Source of the DNA: Protopterus annectens
Taxonomy: Eukaryota > Chordata > Ceratodontiformes > Protopteridae
Reading direction: 5' to 3'
Assembly (NCBI RefSeq): GCF_019279795.1
Contig: NC_056745.1
Location: 512,332,013 to 512,396,012 of the forward strand
DNA length: 64,000 bases
The position numbers and the translations under genes were made by a program. The notes beneath the pieces were generated by a model. It saw only the letters and a program-made list of their open reading frames with translations, made no database searches and had not been told where the DNA came from. This document shows, piece by piece, positions 1-11,163 of this stretch (positions are counted from its first letter, which is position 1; each line of letters opens with the position of its first letter).

Positions 1-158
1 GTCTGCATCCTGTCTGGGCCTTTTTATCAGAAGGGGGATGGTACCCCCCGATCAGGGTGATTAAGTCCTCGGCCATTTTTAGCATTTGTTTCTTAGGCAT
101 GGAAGCCTGTCCTGGAGAGAGTTGTGTTGGTTTCTTTGCTTTTAAGGGGGGCTTACAT

Positions 159-674
159 TTAACAGAGGGTTTTTAATGGTAACTGGGTAGGTCTGCAAAC
201 ACCCTCTGTAACTGTGGATTGCTCAGCTACTTCGATTCCCTCTGTAGGTTTAGGGTCGGTAAGCTGAAGGCCTAGTGCGTCCGAAGGCCCAGCCAGCTCC
301 ACGTGGGAATCTGATGCGGTCTGTGGTTCTGTGGAAGCGGTAGTCAGGGGCTGCGTAGGCGCTTCGCTGAAAACCAGAGAACCAGCGACCGGCCTAGAAG
401 AGGCCTCGTCAGTTTTGGGCCTCGGATGCCTGTCCTTGCTCTTTTTATGCATTGCGGTCGTCGGAATTTCCGACGGCATGGTGTAATTGAATTTTCTACC
501 AAAATAATGTCGGGCAAAATCAAACAGACGTTTAATAGTGCGCTTGTTAAACCTAGCACAAAACCGACAACCAGTGACGTGGTCAGGGCCTAGGCATGAA
601 ATACAATAGGAGTGTAAATGCTTATGAGGTATTTGCTTCCCACAAGAAATACAGTTATTAACACTTACTGACAT
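159..674 (-). pseudogene. gag: D1 gag-like protein, N-terminal part
   Basis: The ATG at 674-672 is chosen because every DIRS copy here starts its gag with MS..VNNC at this point. Residues about 8-40 hold a cysteine/histidine module, C-x2-C-x9-H-x2-C-x2-C-x4-H-x3-C-x2-C, containing CISCGKQIPHK and CLGPDH, and are followed by a basic stretch (FNKRTIKRLF). After it comes a Ser/Thr/Pro-rich linker. The frame stops near 161, where related copies (for example D7) stay open into a conserved MPKKQMLKMAEDLITLIRG segment; that segment is recognisable in another frame near 75-110. The gene is therefore frameshifted. The product would be the structural nucleic-acid-binding protein of the element; this role is inferred from position and zinc motif. 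Confidence 0.7.
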
Positions 675-837
675 CGGTCTGAGGCAAGAAAAAGTTTCCC
701 CAACGGGGTACTTAGCTTTTTTAGAAGACTTCGGTTCTGGATTCGGAATGAAAATCTCAGGAGTTGGCCGACCGGCACTTGCAAACTGCTTCTGCTTCGG
801 GCACCGCGCGGCAAGAAAGACTGAAGAAAATGGCGTC

Positions 838-993
838 GGCTGCATCTTATATACCCCTGTCGCACTGACGTCAGGGAGGAGGCGACAGCAATCGACGCCG
901 GACCAAGACTTTGGAACTCTGGCCGACTGCGGGACCGCCTGACGGCAGGATAACCCAAGTGTAATGACTGCAGCAGTGTAACACGATGAACAT
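838..993 (-). promoter_or_regulatory. D1 5' inverted terminal repeat with core promoter
   Basis: On the minus strand the ITR reads outer end, then GC-rich segment, then TGACGTCA (866-873), then a TATA-like box (about 848-853), then the leader. The same arrangement recurs in the 5' ITR of D2, D3, D4, D5 and D7, so it is probably the RNA polymerase II promoter of the element. TGACGTCA is the classical CREB/ATF palindrome; use by that factor is inference. Confidence 0.6.
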
Positions 994-2250
994 CTGGCAA
1001 TTTAAAGCCCTAATGGCCAAAGTAACAGAGGTGTATACCTTCTTACCCCGTCTAAAGCCCTAGAATCCCTGTCAGAAGGGGTAGGATTCTTGGCTGTAGT
1101 AGCCTTAATGCCTTTAGGTCCCTGGGAAATGGTCTCTTGATCCGCAGTAGGATTCTTGAAAAGGAATTGGAGGGAGTCCGGTAATCTAAAGTACCCATCA
1201 GGTTTCCTGGGAGCAAGAGGCAAAGTATCTGGGGTAAGGCTGGATTCCAAGAAAACATTTACAATTTCCAGAACAGGAGGGATAGCTAAAGGCCTGTGCT
1301 GAGGGAGGTTTAAAAATTCATGAGTCTCTTTTTGGACTGAGTGCAGTCCTAGCTTTCCCAGCAGAAATGCTCCCTAAGGGTTATGCAGGGTTTCACCAAA
1401 AGAAAAATCTTCTGGAGGGGAAGCAGAGGGAATGGAATCCTCGGCATTAGAATCTTCATAGGTAGATAAGGGTAGGTCCTGGTAGTCAGAAGGAACAGAA
1501 ATATCAGATTGCTGATCAGAAGAATCAGAAGGAAAATCAGTTTTAGGTCTCTCAGAGGGGGAAGGCCGACTTCCCCTAATTAAGGTAATAAGGTCTTCAG
1601 CCATACTAATCATTTGTTTTTGACACATGTGGGCCTGAGAAGGCACTTTGGTAGTCTGTTTCCTAGGTGTAGTGCAAACTTTAGGCCTGAGAAATTCAGT
1701 ATTTTTGGCTTGAAATGAAGTAGTCTGTTTAATATGAAAATAAGTAGGCCTGAATACACCCTCAGAAGCTGGTGCCTGCACAGCGGCTCCGGACCCATCA
1801 AAGGTAGAGACATCTGCAGGTTCCATAGTCGAAGAAGCGTCTCGCGGCATACCGGACTCCGAATGGGTCTCAGTAGAGGCCTCCGAATGTGCAGAAGCGG
1901 GTATCAGGGGCTGCGAAAGCGCCCGAGTACCGGCGGACTGTTGACTAGCTTAACTGTAGCATCGTCAGCAGTTTTGGACCTATGCGGTCTGTGTCTTTAT
2001 CCTTACATTTTTTTTCGGAAGATCTGCAGTTTGATGGCTTATCGAAGCCATTTTGGAGTATGGAGATAGAGAGCAAAAGAATTTAGCTACAAAAATTGCC
2101 CGATGATGAATAGTTTGGGTGCTGAACAAGGCACAAAACCAACAGCAAGGTACGTCATGGTCTGGCCCTAAACAGGTGACGCAGTAAGAATGAAAATCTG
2201 AGGTATTTGCTTTCCACAGGCAAGACAATTATTAATTTTTTCTGACATCG
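994..2250 (-). pseudogene. gag: D2 gag-like protein, degraded
   Basis: Zinc module near 2130-2250 (CVTCLGPDHDVPCCWFC is visible at 2120-2175), a linker, then the conserved second half in several frames: a KQMISMAEDLITLIRG segment near 1580-1625, an acidic Ser/Asp stretch, FGETLHNP near 1380, PGNLMG near 1200 and YTSVT-like sequence near 1020-1040. The frame changes several times and the ORF is cut at 994. The start region around 2250 is itself shifted, since the downstream CLGPDH lies in a different frame from the MSEKIN start. Function is as in the D1 gag. It is non-functional as it stands. Confidence 0.65.
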
Positions 2251-2579
2251 GTTAGAGCAAGAAAAAAGGATCACCAACGGGGTACTTTTTTTTTTTTTTT
2301 TTTAAAGAGGACTTCAGGTCTGAAACTCGAAAATGAAAATTTCAGGAGTCAGCCGACCAGCACTTGCGAACTGCTTATGTTTCGGGCACCGCACAGCAAG
2401 AAAGACTGATGTAATGGCATAGGGCTGCATGTTTTATACCTCTGACGACCTGACGTCATGGAAAAAGCGACAGCATCCAAAGCAGAAATCCCAGGACTCT
2501 GGGATTCAGGCCAACTGACGGCTACCTGCAGGCAGACAACCCAAATGTGATGACTGCAACAGTGAAACACGAAGAACAT
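994..2579 (-). mobile_element. D2: DIRS element, 5' ITR and gag, interrupted by D1
   Basis: A minus-strand DIRS copy whose 5' terminus is at 2579 (ITR ending in GAAGAACAT) and whose gag is broken at 994 by the insertion of D1. The break lies at a CAG|TTTC-equivalent site within the conserved RALNCQ-FHMLKYQ region of gag, the same site used by D9 in D8. The remaining 3' half of D2 should lie left of the window. The 5' ITR holds TGACGTCA at 2451-2458 and a TTTTATA box near 2432-2438. An A/T tract occurs near 2287-2305. Confidence 0.8.
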
Positions 2580-2584
2580 CAGGA

Positions 2585-4558
2585 AGAGTTAAAACAGGCA
2601 CTGGGGGCAGTGAATAGTTACCGAATAGCTGGGTAACTACAGCAGAGATGGTAAGGGAGACAGCTAGACAGGTATTTGGCATGACATCTGGACAGAGGAA
2701 GGAGGACAAGGATACCTGGTGGTGAAATGAGGAAGTACAGGAGATTATACAGAGGAAGAGGCTATCAAAGAAGTGGGATTGTCAGAGATATGAAGAAAGG
2801 AAACAAGAGTATAAGGAGATGGGGAGCATGGCAAAGAGAGAGGTGGCAAAGGATAAGGCATATGGAGAGTTGTATGAAAGGTTGGACACTAAAGAGGGAG
2901 AAAAGGACCTGCACCGATTGGCTAGACAGAGGGACTGAGCTGGGAAAGATGTGCAGCAGGTAAGGGTGATAAAGGATAGTGAGGGAAACATACTCGCAAG
3001 CGAGTAGAGTGCGCTGAGCAGATGGAGAGAGTACTTTGAGAGGGCTGATGAATGAAGAGAAAGAGAAGGTTAGATGTGGGGATAGTGAATCAGGAAGTGA
3101 AGCAGATTAGCAAAGAGGAAGGACAGCTATGAAGAGGATAAAGAATGGAAAGGCTGTTGGTCCAGATGACATACCAGTGGAAGCATGGAGGTCCTTAGGA
3201 GAAATGGCAGTGGAGTTAACAAGATTGTTTAATGAAATCTTGGAAAGTCAGAAGATGCCTGAGGAGTGGAGAAATTGTTTTTGTACCTATTTTTAAGAAT
3301 AAGGGTGATGTGCAGAGCTGTAGTAACTACAGAGGGATACAATTGGTCACAGCTTGAAGTTATGGGAAAGAGTAGTGAAAGCTAGGTTAAGAAGGGAAGT
3401 GATAAGCAGTATGGTTTCATGCCGGGAGAGAGCACTACAGTTGCGATGTTTGCTCAGAGTGTTGGAGAAATACAGAGAAGGTCAGAAGGAGTTGTATTGT
3501 CTTTGTGGACTTGGAGAAAGCATATGATAGGGTGCCTGAGAGGAGTCATGGTACTGTATGAGGAAGTCAGGAGTAGCAGAGAAGTATGCAAGTGTGGTAC
3601 AGGATATGTACGAGGGTAGTGTGACAGTAGTTAAGTCTGCAGTGGGAGTGACAGATGCATTTAAGGTGGAGGTGGGATTACATCAAGGATCAGCTCTGAG
3701 CCCTTTCTTATTTGCAATGTTGGACAGGTTGACAGACAAGATCAGACAGGAGGCCCCCATGGACTATGATGTTTGCAGATGACATTGTGAACTGTGGAGA
3801 GAGTAGGGACTAGGTTGAGGAGACCCTGGAGAGGTGGAGAGATGTTCTAGAGAGAAGAGGAATGAAGGTCAGCAGGACTAAGACAGAATATATGTGTATG
3901 AATGAGAGGGAGGATAGAGGAATGGTGAGGATTGCAGGGAGTAGAGTTGACAAAGGTGGATGAACAAAGTACTTGGGATCAACAGTTCAGAGTAATGGCG
4001 AGTGTAGAAGAGGTGAAGAAGAGAGTACAGGCAGGGTGGAATGGGTGGAGAAGGATGTCAGGAGTGATTTGTGACAGACGGGTACCAGTAAGAGTGAAAG
4101 GGAAGGCCTGCAAGGGGGTAGTGAGGACCAGCTATGTTGTATAGGTTGGAGACGGTGGCATTGACAAAAAGGAAGGAGTCAGAGCTGGAAGTTGCAGAGT
4201 TAAAGATGTTAAGATTTGCACTGGGTGTGACAAGGATGGACAGGATTAGGAATCACTATATTAGAGGGTCAGCTCAGGTTGGATGGTTTGGAGACTTAGT
4301 CAGAGAGGCGAGACTGTGTTGGCTTGGAAATGTACTGAGGAGGGATGATGGGTATATTGGGAAAAGGATGCCAAGGATGGAACTGCCAGGTAAGAGGAAA
4401 AAAGGAAGGCCTAAGATAAGGTTTATGGATGTGGTGAGAGGACATGCAGGTTGGTTGGTGTGACAGAGCAAGATGCAGAAGGCAGGAAGAAATGGAAACA
4501 GATGATCCGCTGTGGCAACCCCTAATGGGAACAGCCGAAAGAGAAGGCAGCAATTAAA
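2585..4558 (+). mobile_element. RTE-type LINE fragment, 5'-truncated
   Basis: A purine-rich + strand sequence encoding, in several frames, a non-LTR reverse transcriptase and its C-terminal tail. Recognisable stretches are KNGKAVGPDDIPVEAW near 3140, SNYRGIQLVT near 3325, the VGLHQGSALSPFLF segment at 3672-3715, the catalytic FADD near 3773, KKRVQAGWNGWRRMSGVICD at 4016-4075 and GKRKKGRPKIRFMDVVRG near 4390-4440. The 3' end has the typical 'ctgtggcaacccctaatggg' tail followed by AGCCGAAAGAGAAGG near 4530-4550. No endonuclease is present, so the copy is 5'-truncated at D2. Clade assignment (RTE, of the kind often annotated 'craniofacial development protein 2-like') is by remembered similarity. 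Confidence 0.75.
2640..4520 (+). pseudogene. RTE reverse transcriptase, frameshifted
   Basis: The RT would copy element RNA at a nicked chromosomal target. The reading frame is broken into short pieces (for example 3419-3619, 3558-3782, 3932-4144, 4134-4463), so no protein can be made. RT motifs appear in the expected order: palm entry (PDDIP), NYRGI, an E/DLEKAYDRV-like block near 3512-3535, GLHQGSALSPFLF, the FADD active site, then a tail with a basic GKRKKGRPK block. Multiple frameshifts and stops suggest an old copy. Confidence 0.7.
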
Positions 4559-5289
4559 GACAACAAATCATTTCTGTATGTATTACTATATTTCTGATTA
4601 TACTCCATAGTTGCTCGAGTGAGATAAAGGTTATTTGCCGACTACTACCAGCATGGAGCTACCATATATTTTGGGCATTTTCCTGGCTTTGCCAGTCATG
4701 TATGGAATTTAGGTGGGAGTAATATACAGTAATACACGTTATATTATTTTTACTGAATTACTAAGGTCTTCTCCCAAAAGAAGATGAGTCAGTGTTACAT
4801 AACAGCTGTACAAGTTAACAATGAATGCCTACTGAACAGGTTATGTGCAGCAATTACCACCAGTGTCTGAGCATAAATAACTTTGCAGTAATGAAATGCA
4901 GGTCATCACATTAACAAGAAGTGCCTTACAGAACAGCAGTCTCATTATCACTTTTCAGTTAAAACGGTCAGCAGCTGTCAATGTTATTCACATAAGTAGA
5001 AGTCATTATCACATTGACTAATGCACAAGCCAGATCTTTTGTTCTTTACGTGGAGTCATTTCAAGCCAACCCCCCCTCCACACACACCAGTTTCTGTCAG
5101 TTTGACAATTTGTTTTAGACACAGTACAGTCCCCATTGTGGCTATATGCTTCATATTATTGTGAACTCCTGCAACTGATCATATCATGTAGTAATTTTCT
5201 GTATCACACAGTCACTATATAGTTTTCTGGTGTGTTACATTTCTATTGCCTCTGTGCAGGTATACATCAGAATGTTGTATACTGTTGTT
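4559..5289. other. Unassigned non-coding stretch
   Basis: A/T-moderate sequence with no open frame of note on either strand and no DIRS, CR1 or RTE similarity that I can see. It contains a short C-rich then CA-rich patch near 5070-5090. It may be the 5' non-coding part of the piggyBac element that follows, but no terminal inverted repeat was identified. Confidence 0.4.
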
Positions 5290-6365
5290 TTTCAGGTGTA
5301 ATTTAAGTGGAAAGTTAATATGTCCCCCAGCGAAGATGCTATCTGTGGAGGAAAAGCAAGCAGCATTTACCTCTGGGTGAGGAAACAGACTGATGGTTGC
5401 AGCAGTGGTTCAGACATGTATATATGTACTTTGACACACCAAGTAATACAAACCAGAGTGAATATTAAGACTGACAGATGAGATTCCACTCGCACATCTA
5501 CGTGAGAAGGCCATTGCCTGTAATACAGATGATGCCCCTGTGCCAGCCATTCCTCACAGACCACTGAGTTGCAACAGAAGATCCGAATAAGGAAGAAACT
5601 GACCATGATCGTGATGATGAGGTACCACTTGCACCACTAAGGAAGGGTGCCACACACATTGGTCACCCAGTGCAGTCTGATTTTGACACAGATGACGAAT
5701 TGCCTTCATCTGTGTTCAAGAAAGCGCATGCCATCACAGACATCTATGAAGTCCTCCACAGTCCATGACAGTGCAAGTGCTGACAAGGATGTGGACGTTC
5801 CTTTGACTGTACATGAGGTTCATAGTAGTCCAGAGGATGTGGATTGGGATGGAGAAAATCCACTAGATCTGAGTAAGTAGCTCCTTGTCAAGCAAGGATA
5901 TGATTGTGCCACAGCATGGAAGGTCTGTTAGTACTTCACTAACAAGTTCATGCAATACAGTTGCTACAGACAGAGCACCATCACTGAACCATGCCCGACT
6001 TTCCATTTCATGCTGTTCCAGGCGGCCCAATAAGGTATGGTGAGCATGCCCACCACATAAGATCACGTGGGAAAAACGCCTCACAGCAGTACACTGACGA
6101 CTTTGTGGGGCCAGTAGGTCCTGTAAACAACTTGGGTTCAGCTAGCACAGAGACTGACTTCATGAATTTGATGTTCCCAGAGGAGCTGTACACCCTTATT
6201 GCCAATGAAACCAATCGCTATGCTGTGCAGAGGCAGGCCGCAGCAGGCAAGGTCGATACATGGGAGAGTCCTGTTTACCCAGGAGATATATGCACATTTC
6301 TAGGTGTCAGAAAATACATGTCCATTGTACATGTTCCTGAATACAGACGGTACATGTTCCTGAAC
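5290..6365 (+). pseudogene. PiggyBac-like transposase, N-terminal fragment
   Basis: The + strand frames encode an acidic N-terminal region (near 5600-5760: DDEVPLAPL, DFDTDDELPSSVFKK) followed at 5991-6330 by PDFPFHAVPG, a linker, and the segment DFMNLMFPEELYTLIANETN, then FLGVRKYMSI. That order (acidic leader, 'F.PG', 'F..LFF.EEL..LI..ETN.YA', 'FLGI') is how piggyBac/PGBD transposases begin. The catalytic Asp residues would come later but are missing: the sequence stops at about 6365, where the D3 YR gene begins. At 6325-6365 an imperfect 20-odd-bp direct repeat (twice TACATGTTCCTGAA) marks the junction. Frameshifts lie near 5770 and 5880. The family call is from motif memory; a PGBD-derived host exon is less likely. 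Confidence 0.55.
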
Positions 6366-6370
6366 ACAGG

Positions 6371-7170
6371 AATAGGTTTTCCAAGGTGCTTATAGCAGAA
6401 ATGAATGCAATGGTCTATCCATTTAGAAATAGTTTGCTTTGAATTAGCCTTCCCCTTTGCCCCTGCAGCAAATGCCACCAGCAGATCAGATTTCCTTTGA
6501 GGTTTAGTTCTGTCCAAGTAGAATCCAAGTTGTCTGTGCACATCTAATGAGTGCAGTATCTGTTCCCCTTTGTTCTGTGGATTAGGAAAGAAGGTTGGCA
6601 GATGAATGGACTGATTAAGGGCCACACAGGATACCACCTTGGGCAAGAAAGAGGGATTGGTCCTGTGGGACACCCTGTCCGCATGAAAGATGATGAAAGG
6701 CTCCACTGCCATAAGGGCCTGTAATTCAGATACCTTTCTTGCTGAAGTGATTGCAAAGAGGAAAGCCGTTTTCCAAGAAAGGAATTTTAAACCTGCAGTA
6801 GCTGCTGGCTCGAAAAGAGGGAGAATGAGTTTCTCCAATACAAAGTTAAGGTTCCAGGCTGAAGTCTGAGTTCTCCTGGGTGGTCTTACATTTTTGGCCA
6901 CTCTGAGGAACTGCTTGAGCAGTGGATGAGAGAAGAGGGGAGGTTCTGTGTTATGAGCTGAAATGGCTGAGGCGTGAATTTTGATGGAGAAAGACAGGCC
7001 CTTGTGAAGCATCTCAGTTATGTATTGTAAAATCTGAGGTAAATTGGGCACTGCTGTGCTCATCCCTTGAGATTGGTTCCAGGCACAGATCTTTTCCATT
7101 TTTCAGCATAAGATTTCCTAGTACTAGGCCTCCTTGCCTCTAAGATAACCATCACTGGTTTACTGAGGGA
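6371..7170 (-). pseudogene. D3 tyrosine recombinase (YR integrase), C-terminally truncated
   Basis: DIRS elements integrate a circular DNA intermediate with this lambda-integrase-type enzyme. Residues start with ARRPSTRKSYAEKWKR (about 7085-7135), then the SAM-like N-terminal domain (LSFSIKIHASAISAH) and the catalytic core with the box I arginine in ITSARKVSELQALMAVE near 6700-6760. The HxxR box and the nucleophilic Tyr, present in other copies, are lost because the gene ends near 6371. One frame stays open over most of this region (down to 6371), so this is a fairly well preserved but truncated gene. Confidence 0.75.
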
Positions 7171-9060
7171 TAGTAATAGAGAGATTAAGTAATTAGCCAG
7201 GCTGCTAGGTTCAGTATTTGAAGCTGAGGGTGCAGAATCTGGTTCTCCTGCTGATACAACAGGGTAGGAATCTGAGGCAGGTGCCATGGGGCCAACAGTG
7301 ACACACTGCACAAGAGGGGATACCAGTGTTGGCATGGCCAGTCTGGTGCAATCAAAATCATCCTTTGTTTGTCTTGTTTGATCTTTAGTAGTACTTTGGA
7401 GAGCAGAGGAGGAAAGGCATAAACTGACAGGTTTTTTCCAGCTGAAGAACAGAGCATCCACATTTCAAGCTTATTTGCGGGTAGTCCTTGTGCAAAATTT
7501 GTCCAATTGATAGTTCTGGGGGGGAGGCAAACAGGTCTATATCTGGGCTCCCCATTTGCTTGTCAACATGCTGAAAATCCTTGGTTCCAGTTTCCACTCA
7601 TGTGGGTCCATGAGGTTTCTGCTTAGTCCATCTACCAGCATATTTAACTTTCTGGCAGGAATTGAGCCTGTAGATGCACTTGGTAGCTCAACGCTGTGGT
7701 TCCACAATGCCATGGCTAGTCTGCAGAGGGGGTAAGAATGTGTACCCCCCTGCTTGTTTATGTACCACATAACAGTGGTGTTGTCCGTCTTTACCATTAA
7801 TTGTCCTGGAAGAATGTGGTCCTTGAAGGCTGCCAGAGCATTCTGTACAGCTAACATTTCTTTTTGATTGATATGCAGGTGCATTTGACTTGGGTTCCAT
7901 TTGCCCTGAATGCACTTCCCTGCCAGGTGAGCCCCACCCCCCCAAGCATAGTCTGATGAGTGTTAGGGTTTGGGCAGCAGGGGTTAGTGTGAATGGTAGT
8001 CCCTTGTTTTGGTGACAGGCCTCTGCCCACCAAAGGAACTCTAAGCATAGGCAAGGTATGATAGGAATCATTGCTTCTAGATCCAGAGAATGTTGACACC
8101 ACATGCTTTTTAGATACCATTGTAGTTTCCTCATATGCAATCTTGCATATGGAATTAGAAGAATGCAGGAGGCCATGAACCCCAAGGCTTGCAGTATTTG
8201 CCTTGCAGTCAGCAGGATTTTTGTGGCCACTTGTTTGAAGTAGGTAGTCAAATGAACTTGTTTCTCTGGAGTGAGGAAAGCCATCTGGGAAGTTGTATTC
8301 AAGCTTGCTCCCAGGAATATACTTTGTTGACAGGGTACCAGGTGTGATTTGTTAGTTTATGGTGTACCCCAAACAAGTTAGCACCCTTTGTACAAAGGCC
8401 AGATGACTCAAAAGTATGTCCTGGCTTTCTGCTTGAATTAGACAATCGTCCAGGTATGAGTATATTTGAATATTTCTTTGCCTGCAAAATGCAATGACTG
8501 GAGCTAGGCACTTTGAGAATACCCTGGGCGCAGTAGATAAGCCAAAGGGCAGTGCAGAGAACTGACCGTGCTTGTAGCCTGCTTTAAAGTGCATCTTCTG
8601 CAAGATTCCCTGATTGGGATGTGCAGGTATGCTTCCTTTAAATCTAGTGTTGCCATCCAGGCATCCTTGCCTAGCATAAGAAGCAACTGGTGAAGAGTCA
8701 GCATCTTGAATTTTGGAATAACCAAAAAGGTGTTTAGAGTAGACAGGTCCAGGATAGGATGCCATGAATGGTCTTTTTCTGGGTACCAGGAAAAGTCTGA
8801 GTAGAAACCTTGTCCCTTTTCCTCTTCTGGTATCAATTGAGTAGCCCCTATGCTTAGGAGAGAAAGTACTTGCTTTTGGGCCACTGCCCACTGATTTGAG
8901 GGTAGATCTGGCCACCCGCTTGGTGTTGGTAACGTGTGGAAGTGAAATCTGTATCCATGGGACATTACTTAAAACCCATTTGTCCTGGGTAATGAGCTCC
9001 CAAGTTCTTTGCATGAAAAGCAGCCCCCCCCCCCCCCCAAAGGGGCGATCAGTTGAGAAG
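7170..9060 (-). pseudogene. D3 reverse transcriptase - RNase H - methyltransferase-like polyprotein
   Basis: RT motifs in order: LSTLNTFLVIPKFKMLTLHQ (8700-8760), TLDLKEAYLHIPI, QFSALPFGLSTAPRVFSK, and the catalytic YLDD within IYSYLDDCLI (near 8445-8465), which is intact. RH follows: KTDNTTVMWYINKQGGTHS near 7740-7800 and LNMLVDGLSRNLMDPHEWK near 7590-7650. The MT-like part has DIDLFASPPE near 7520-7540 and a PWHLPQ block. The frame switches between at least three registers (8352-9014, 8504-8965, 7688-8302, 7537-7884), so it is inactive. It would copy element RNA in the cytoplasmic or nuclear particle. Confidence 0.75.
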
Positions 9061-10851
9061 TGCTTGGAAGTTTTACAAAGAAGTCACTGAAATTACCATA
9101 GGGGGGAGTTTCATTACTCCCAGATTTGGAAGTAGAGGCCCCCCACTGCTTAGTCCTGTGGGTACCCTGGGACTGAAGCCTGGGTGCTCTGCTGGATCTG
9201 GGTTTGGACTGAAGGTCTGGAAGAGGCAGGAAAGGACCAATTCTTGGAATGTCAATGCCTACTAAACCTTGGAGGTTGTACTTGTAGGAAATCTAACAGT
9301 TGGCATGGATTTAGCTTTTATTCCATCTTTTTAAGAACAAATTCTGCCTTGTTGCCAAACAGGCAGTCCTGATTTAAGGGAGCATCCGGTAATTTTAACA
9401 TGATCTGGCAAAGATTGCTCCTTAAGCCAAGCATGCCTTCTAAGTACAGACCCAGTTACAGCAGCCATGCAAGATGCCTCTAGTGAATCAAAACCACATT
9501 GCAAAGCAGGTTTTCTAACTTGTTCAGCTGAATGCAATAAATCCTACAAATCCTTATTTTCAGCACAATCAGGAATCATTTTCTGATTAGGCAATCCAAT
9601 AACATGCTGCTGATACTTTAACATATGAAACTGGCAGTTTAAGGCTCTAATGGCCAATGTTGCAGAAGTGTACACCTTCTTACCCCATCTATCCAGCGCT
9701 CTGGAGTCTCTATTAGAGGGGATAGGATTTTTGGCAGTAGTAGCTTTAACGTCCTTGGGTCCCTGTGAAATGGTCTCAGGATCTGCAGTAGGATTTTTGA
9801 AAAGGAACTTGAGTCAGGGACCCTGTAATATCTATCAGATTTTCTGGGAGCAGGGGGTAGAGAGTCAGGGGCCAAGCTAGATTCCGAAAAGGCATCAACA
9901 TTGTCTAGTACAGGAGGTATGACTAAAGGCCTGTGCTGGGGCAAGAGTAAGAAATCCCTAAGCATCTTTTTATAATCAGAGGAATCCTGACTTTTCCAAC
10001 GAAAATGCTCCCTGAGGGTATGCAAGGATTCACCAAGAGAGAAATCCTCTGGGGGGGGGTGCAGAGGGAATAGAGTCCTCAGCATCAGAATCCTCATAGG
10101 TAGATAAGGGGAAATCCTAGTCATCAGAGGAAACAGAAAATTCAGAATCCTGGTCAGAAGTATAATAAGCAAACTCAGTCCTAGGTCTCAGAGGGGGAAG
10201 GTTGGCTTCCCCTGATTAAAGTAATAAGGTCTTCCAGCCATTCTTATTTGTTTTTTAGGCAGAGGCCTGGCCATGCAGTCTGGGCGTCAGTTTTCTAGGC
10301 ATGGTTAGAGTTTTAGGCCTTGAAGAAGGTGGCATCTGTTTAATACGCAAGTCAGTAGGCTAGAATACACCCTCAGAAGCCGGTGCCTGCACAGCGGCTC
10401 CGGACCCATCCAAGGTAGAGACATCCACAGGTTCCACAGCTGAAGCATCTTGCGGCATACCAGACTCCGGATGGGTCTCAGTAGAGGCCTGCGAATCTGA
10501 AGTAGCGGGCATCAGGGGCTGCAAAAGCACCTCCCCCGAGTACTGGCGAACTGGCTTAGAAGAAGCATAGTCAGCAGCTGTGGACCTCGGTGGCCCGTCT
10601 ATCTTTGCGTTTTTTCAGAATGTCAGTAGTCTGATGGCTTACCGAAGACATATCGGGATAATTGAACCGAGCACCAAAATATTTAGAAGCAAAAATATAA
10701 CTATGACGGATAGTTCGTGGTTTAAATAAGGCACAAAACTGACAGCGAGGTACGTCATGGTCAGGGCCTAGGCAAGGAATACAGTACGAATGAAAATCTT
10801 TAGGAGGTATTTGCTTCTACAAGAATTGCAATTAATTACTTTTACTGACAT
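9060..10851 (-). pseudogene. gag: D3 gag-like protein, degraded
   Basis: The start codon position (10851-10849) is set by alignment with the other copies (ATG before SVKVNNC-like sequence). The zinc module at 10735-10840 is recognisable but frameshifted. Downstream pieces are the acidic segment and PPEDFSLGESLHTLREHF (near 10000-10060), DSLPPAPRKSDRYYRVPDS (near 9810-9865), and MHSAEQVRKPALQCGFDSLEASC with VLRRHAWLKEQSLPDHVK (9395-9537). A run of C residues at 9024-9033 precedes the RT boundary. It is too broken to be translated. Confidence 0.65.
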
Positions 10852-10982
10852 CTGTTTAGAGCAAGAAAGTTTCCCCAACGGGGTACTTAGCTTTTAGTTG
10901 AAGACTTTGGTTCTGAAACTCAAACGAAAATTTCAGGAGTCGGCCGACCGGCACTTGCGAACTGCTGCTTCAGGCACCGCAT

Positions 10983-11163
10983 GGCAAGAAAGACTGATGT
11001 AATGGTGTTGGCTGCATGTTTCATAGCCCTGATGACCTGACGTCACGGAAGAGGAGACATCAACTGACGCAGGACCCAAGACTTTGTTAATCAGGCTGAC
11101 TGAGGGCTACTGCAAGCAGATAACCCAAATGTGATGACTGCAACAGTGAAACACGAAGAACAT
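10983..11163 (-). repeat. D3 5' inverted terminal repeat / promoter
   Basis: Read on the minus strand: ATGTTCTTCG outer end (11163), cactgttgcagtcatcaca-like block, then TGACGTCA (11038-11045) and the leader beginning at the conserved GGCAAGAAAGACTG (10983). The TATA-like position is degraded to 'catagccc' (about 11022). Matches the other 5' ITRs by eye. Confidence 0.65.

Larger units (their letters stand above)
1..993 (-). mobile_element. D1: DIRS-type YR retrotransposon, 5' part, cut by window edge
   Basis: This is the 5' end of a DIRS element read on the minus strand: ITR, leader, then gag. The outer 5' terminus is at 993, where ITR sequence (ending in GATGAACAT on the + strand) abuts gag coding sequence of another copy (D2) that resumes at 994. 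The ITR matches those of D3, D7 and other copies, including a TGACGTCA box at 866-873 and a TATA-like TATATA near 848. RT, RH and YR would lie left of position 1. The assignment rests on the shared ITR and the shared gag zinc module. Confidence 0.85.
6371..11163 (-). mobile_element. D3: DIRS element, nearly complete but lacking 3' end
   Basis: A minus-strand copy with 5' ITR (terminus 11163, GAAGAACAT), gag, RT, RH, MT-like segment and YR. The YR C-terminus, the ICR and the 3' ITR are missing: at about 6371 the copy abuts the piggyBac fragment. The right flank (11164 on) is the middle of the D4 YR gene, so D3 either inserted into D4 or was joined to it by a later rearrangement that removed the rest of D4. 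The 5' ITR carries TGACGTCA at 11038-11045. Confidence 0.85.

Noticed and set aside
2585..4558. Expressed host 'craniofacial development protein 2-like' gene
   Set aside because: Many stops and frameshifts plus FADD reverse transcriptase show a LINE copy, not a host gene.
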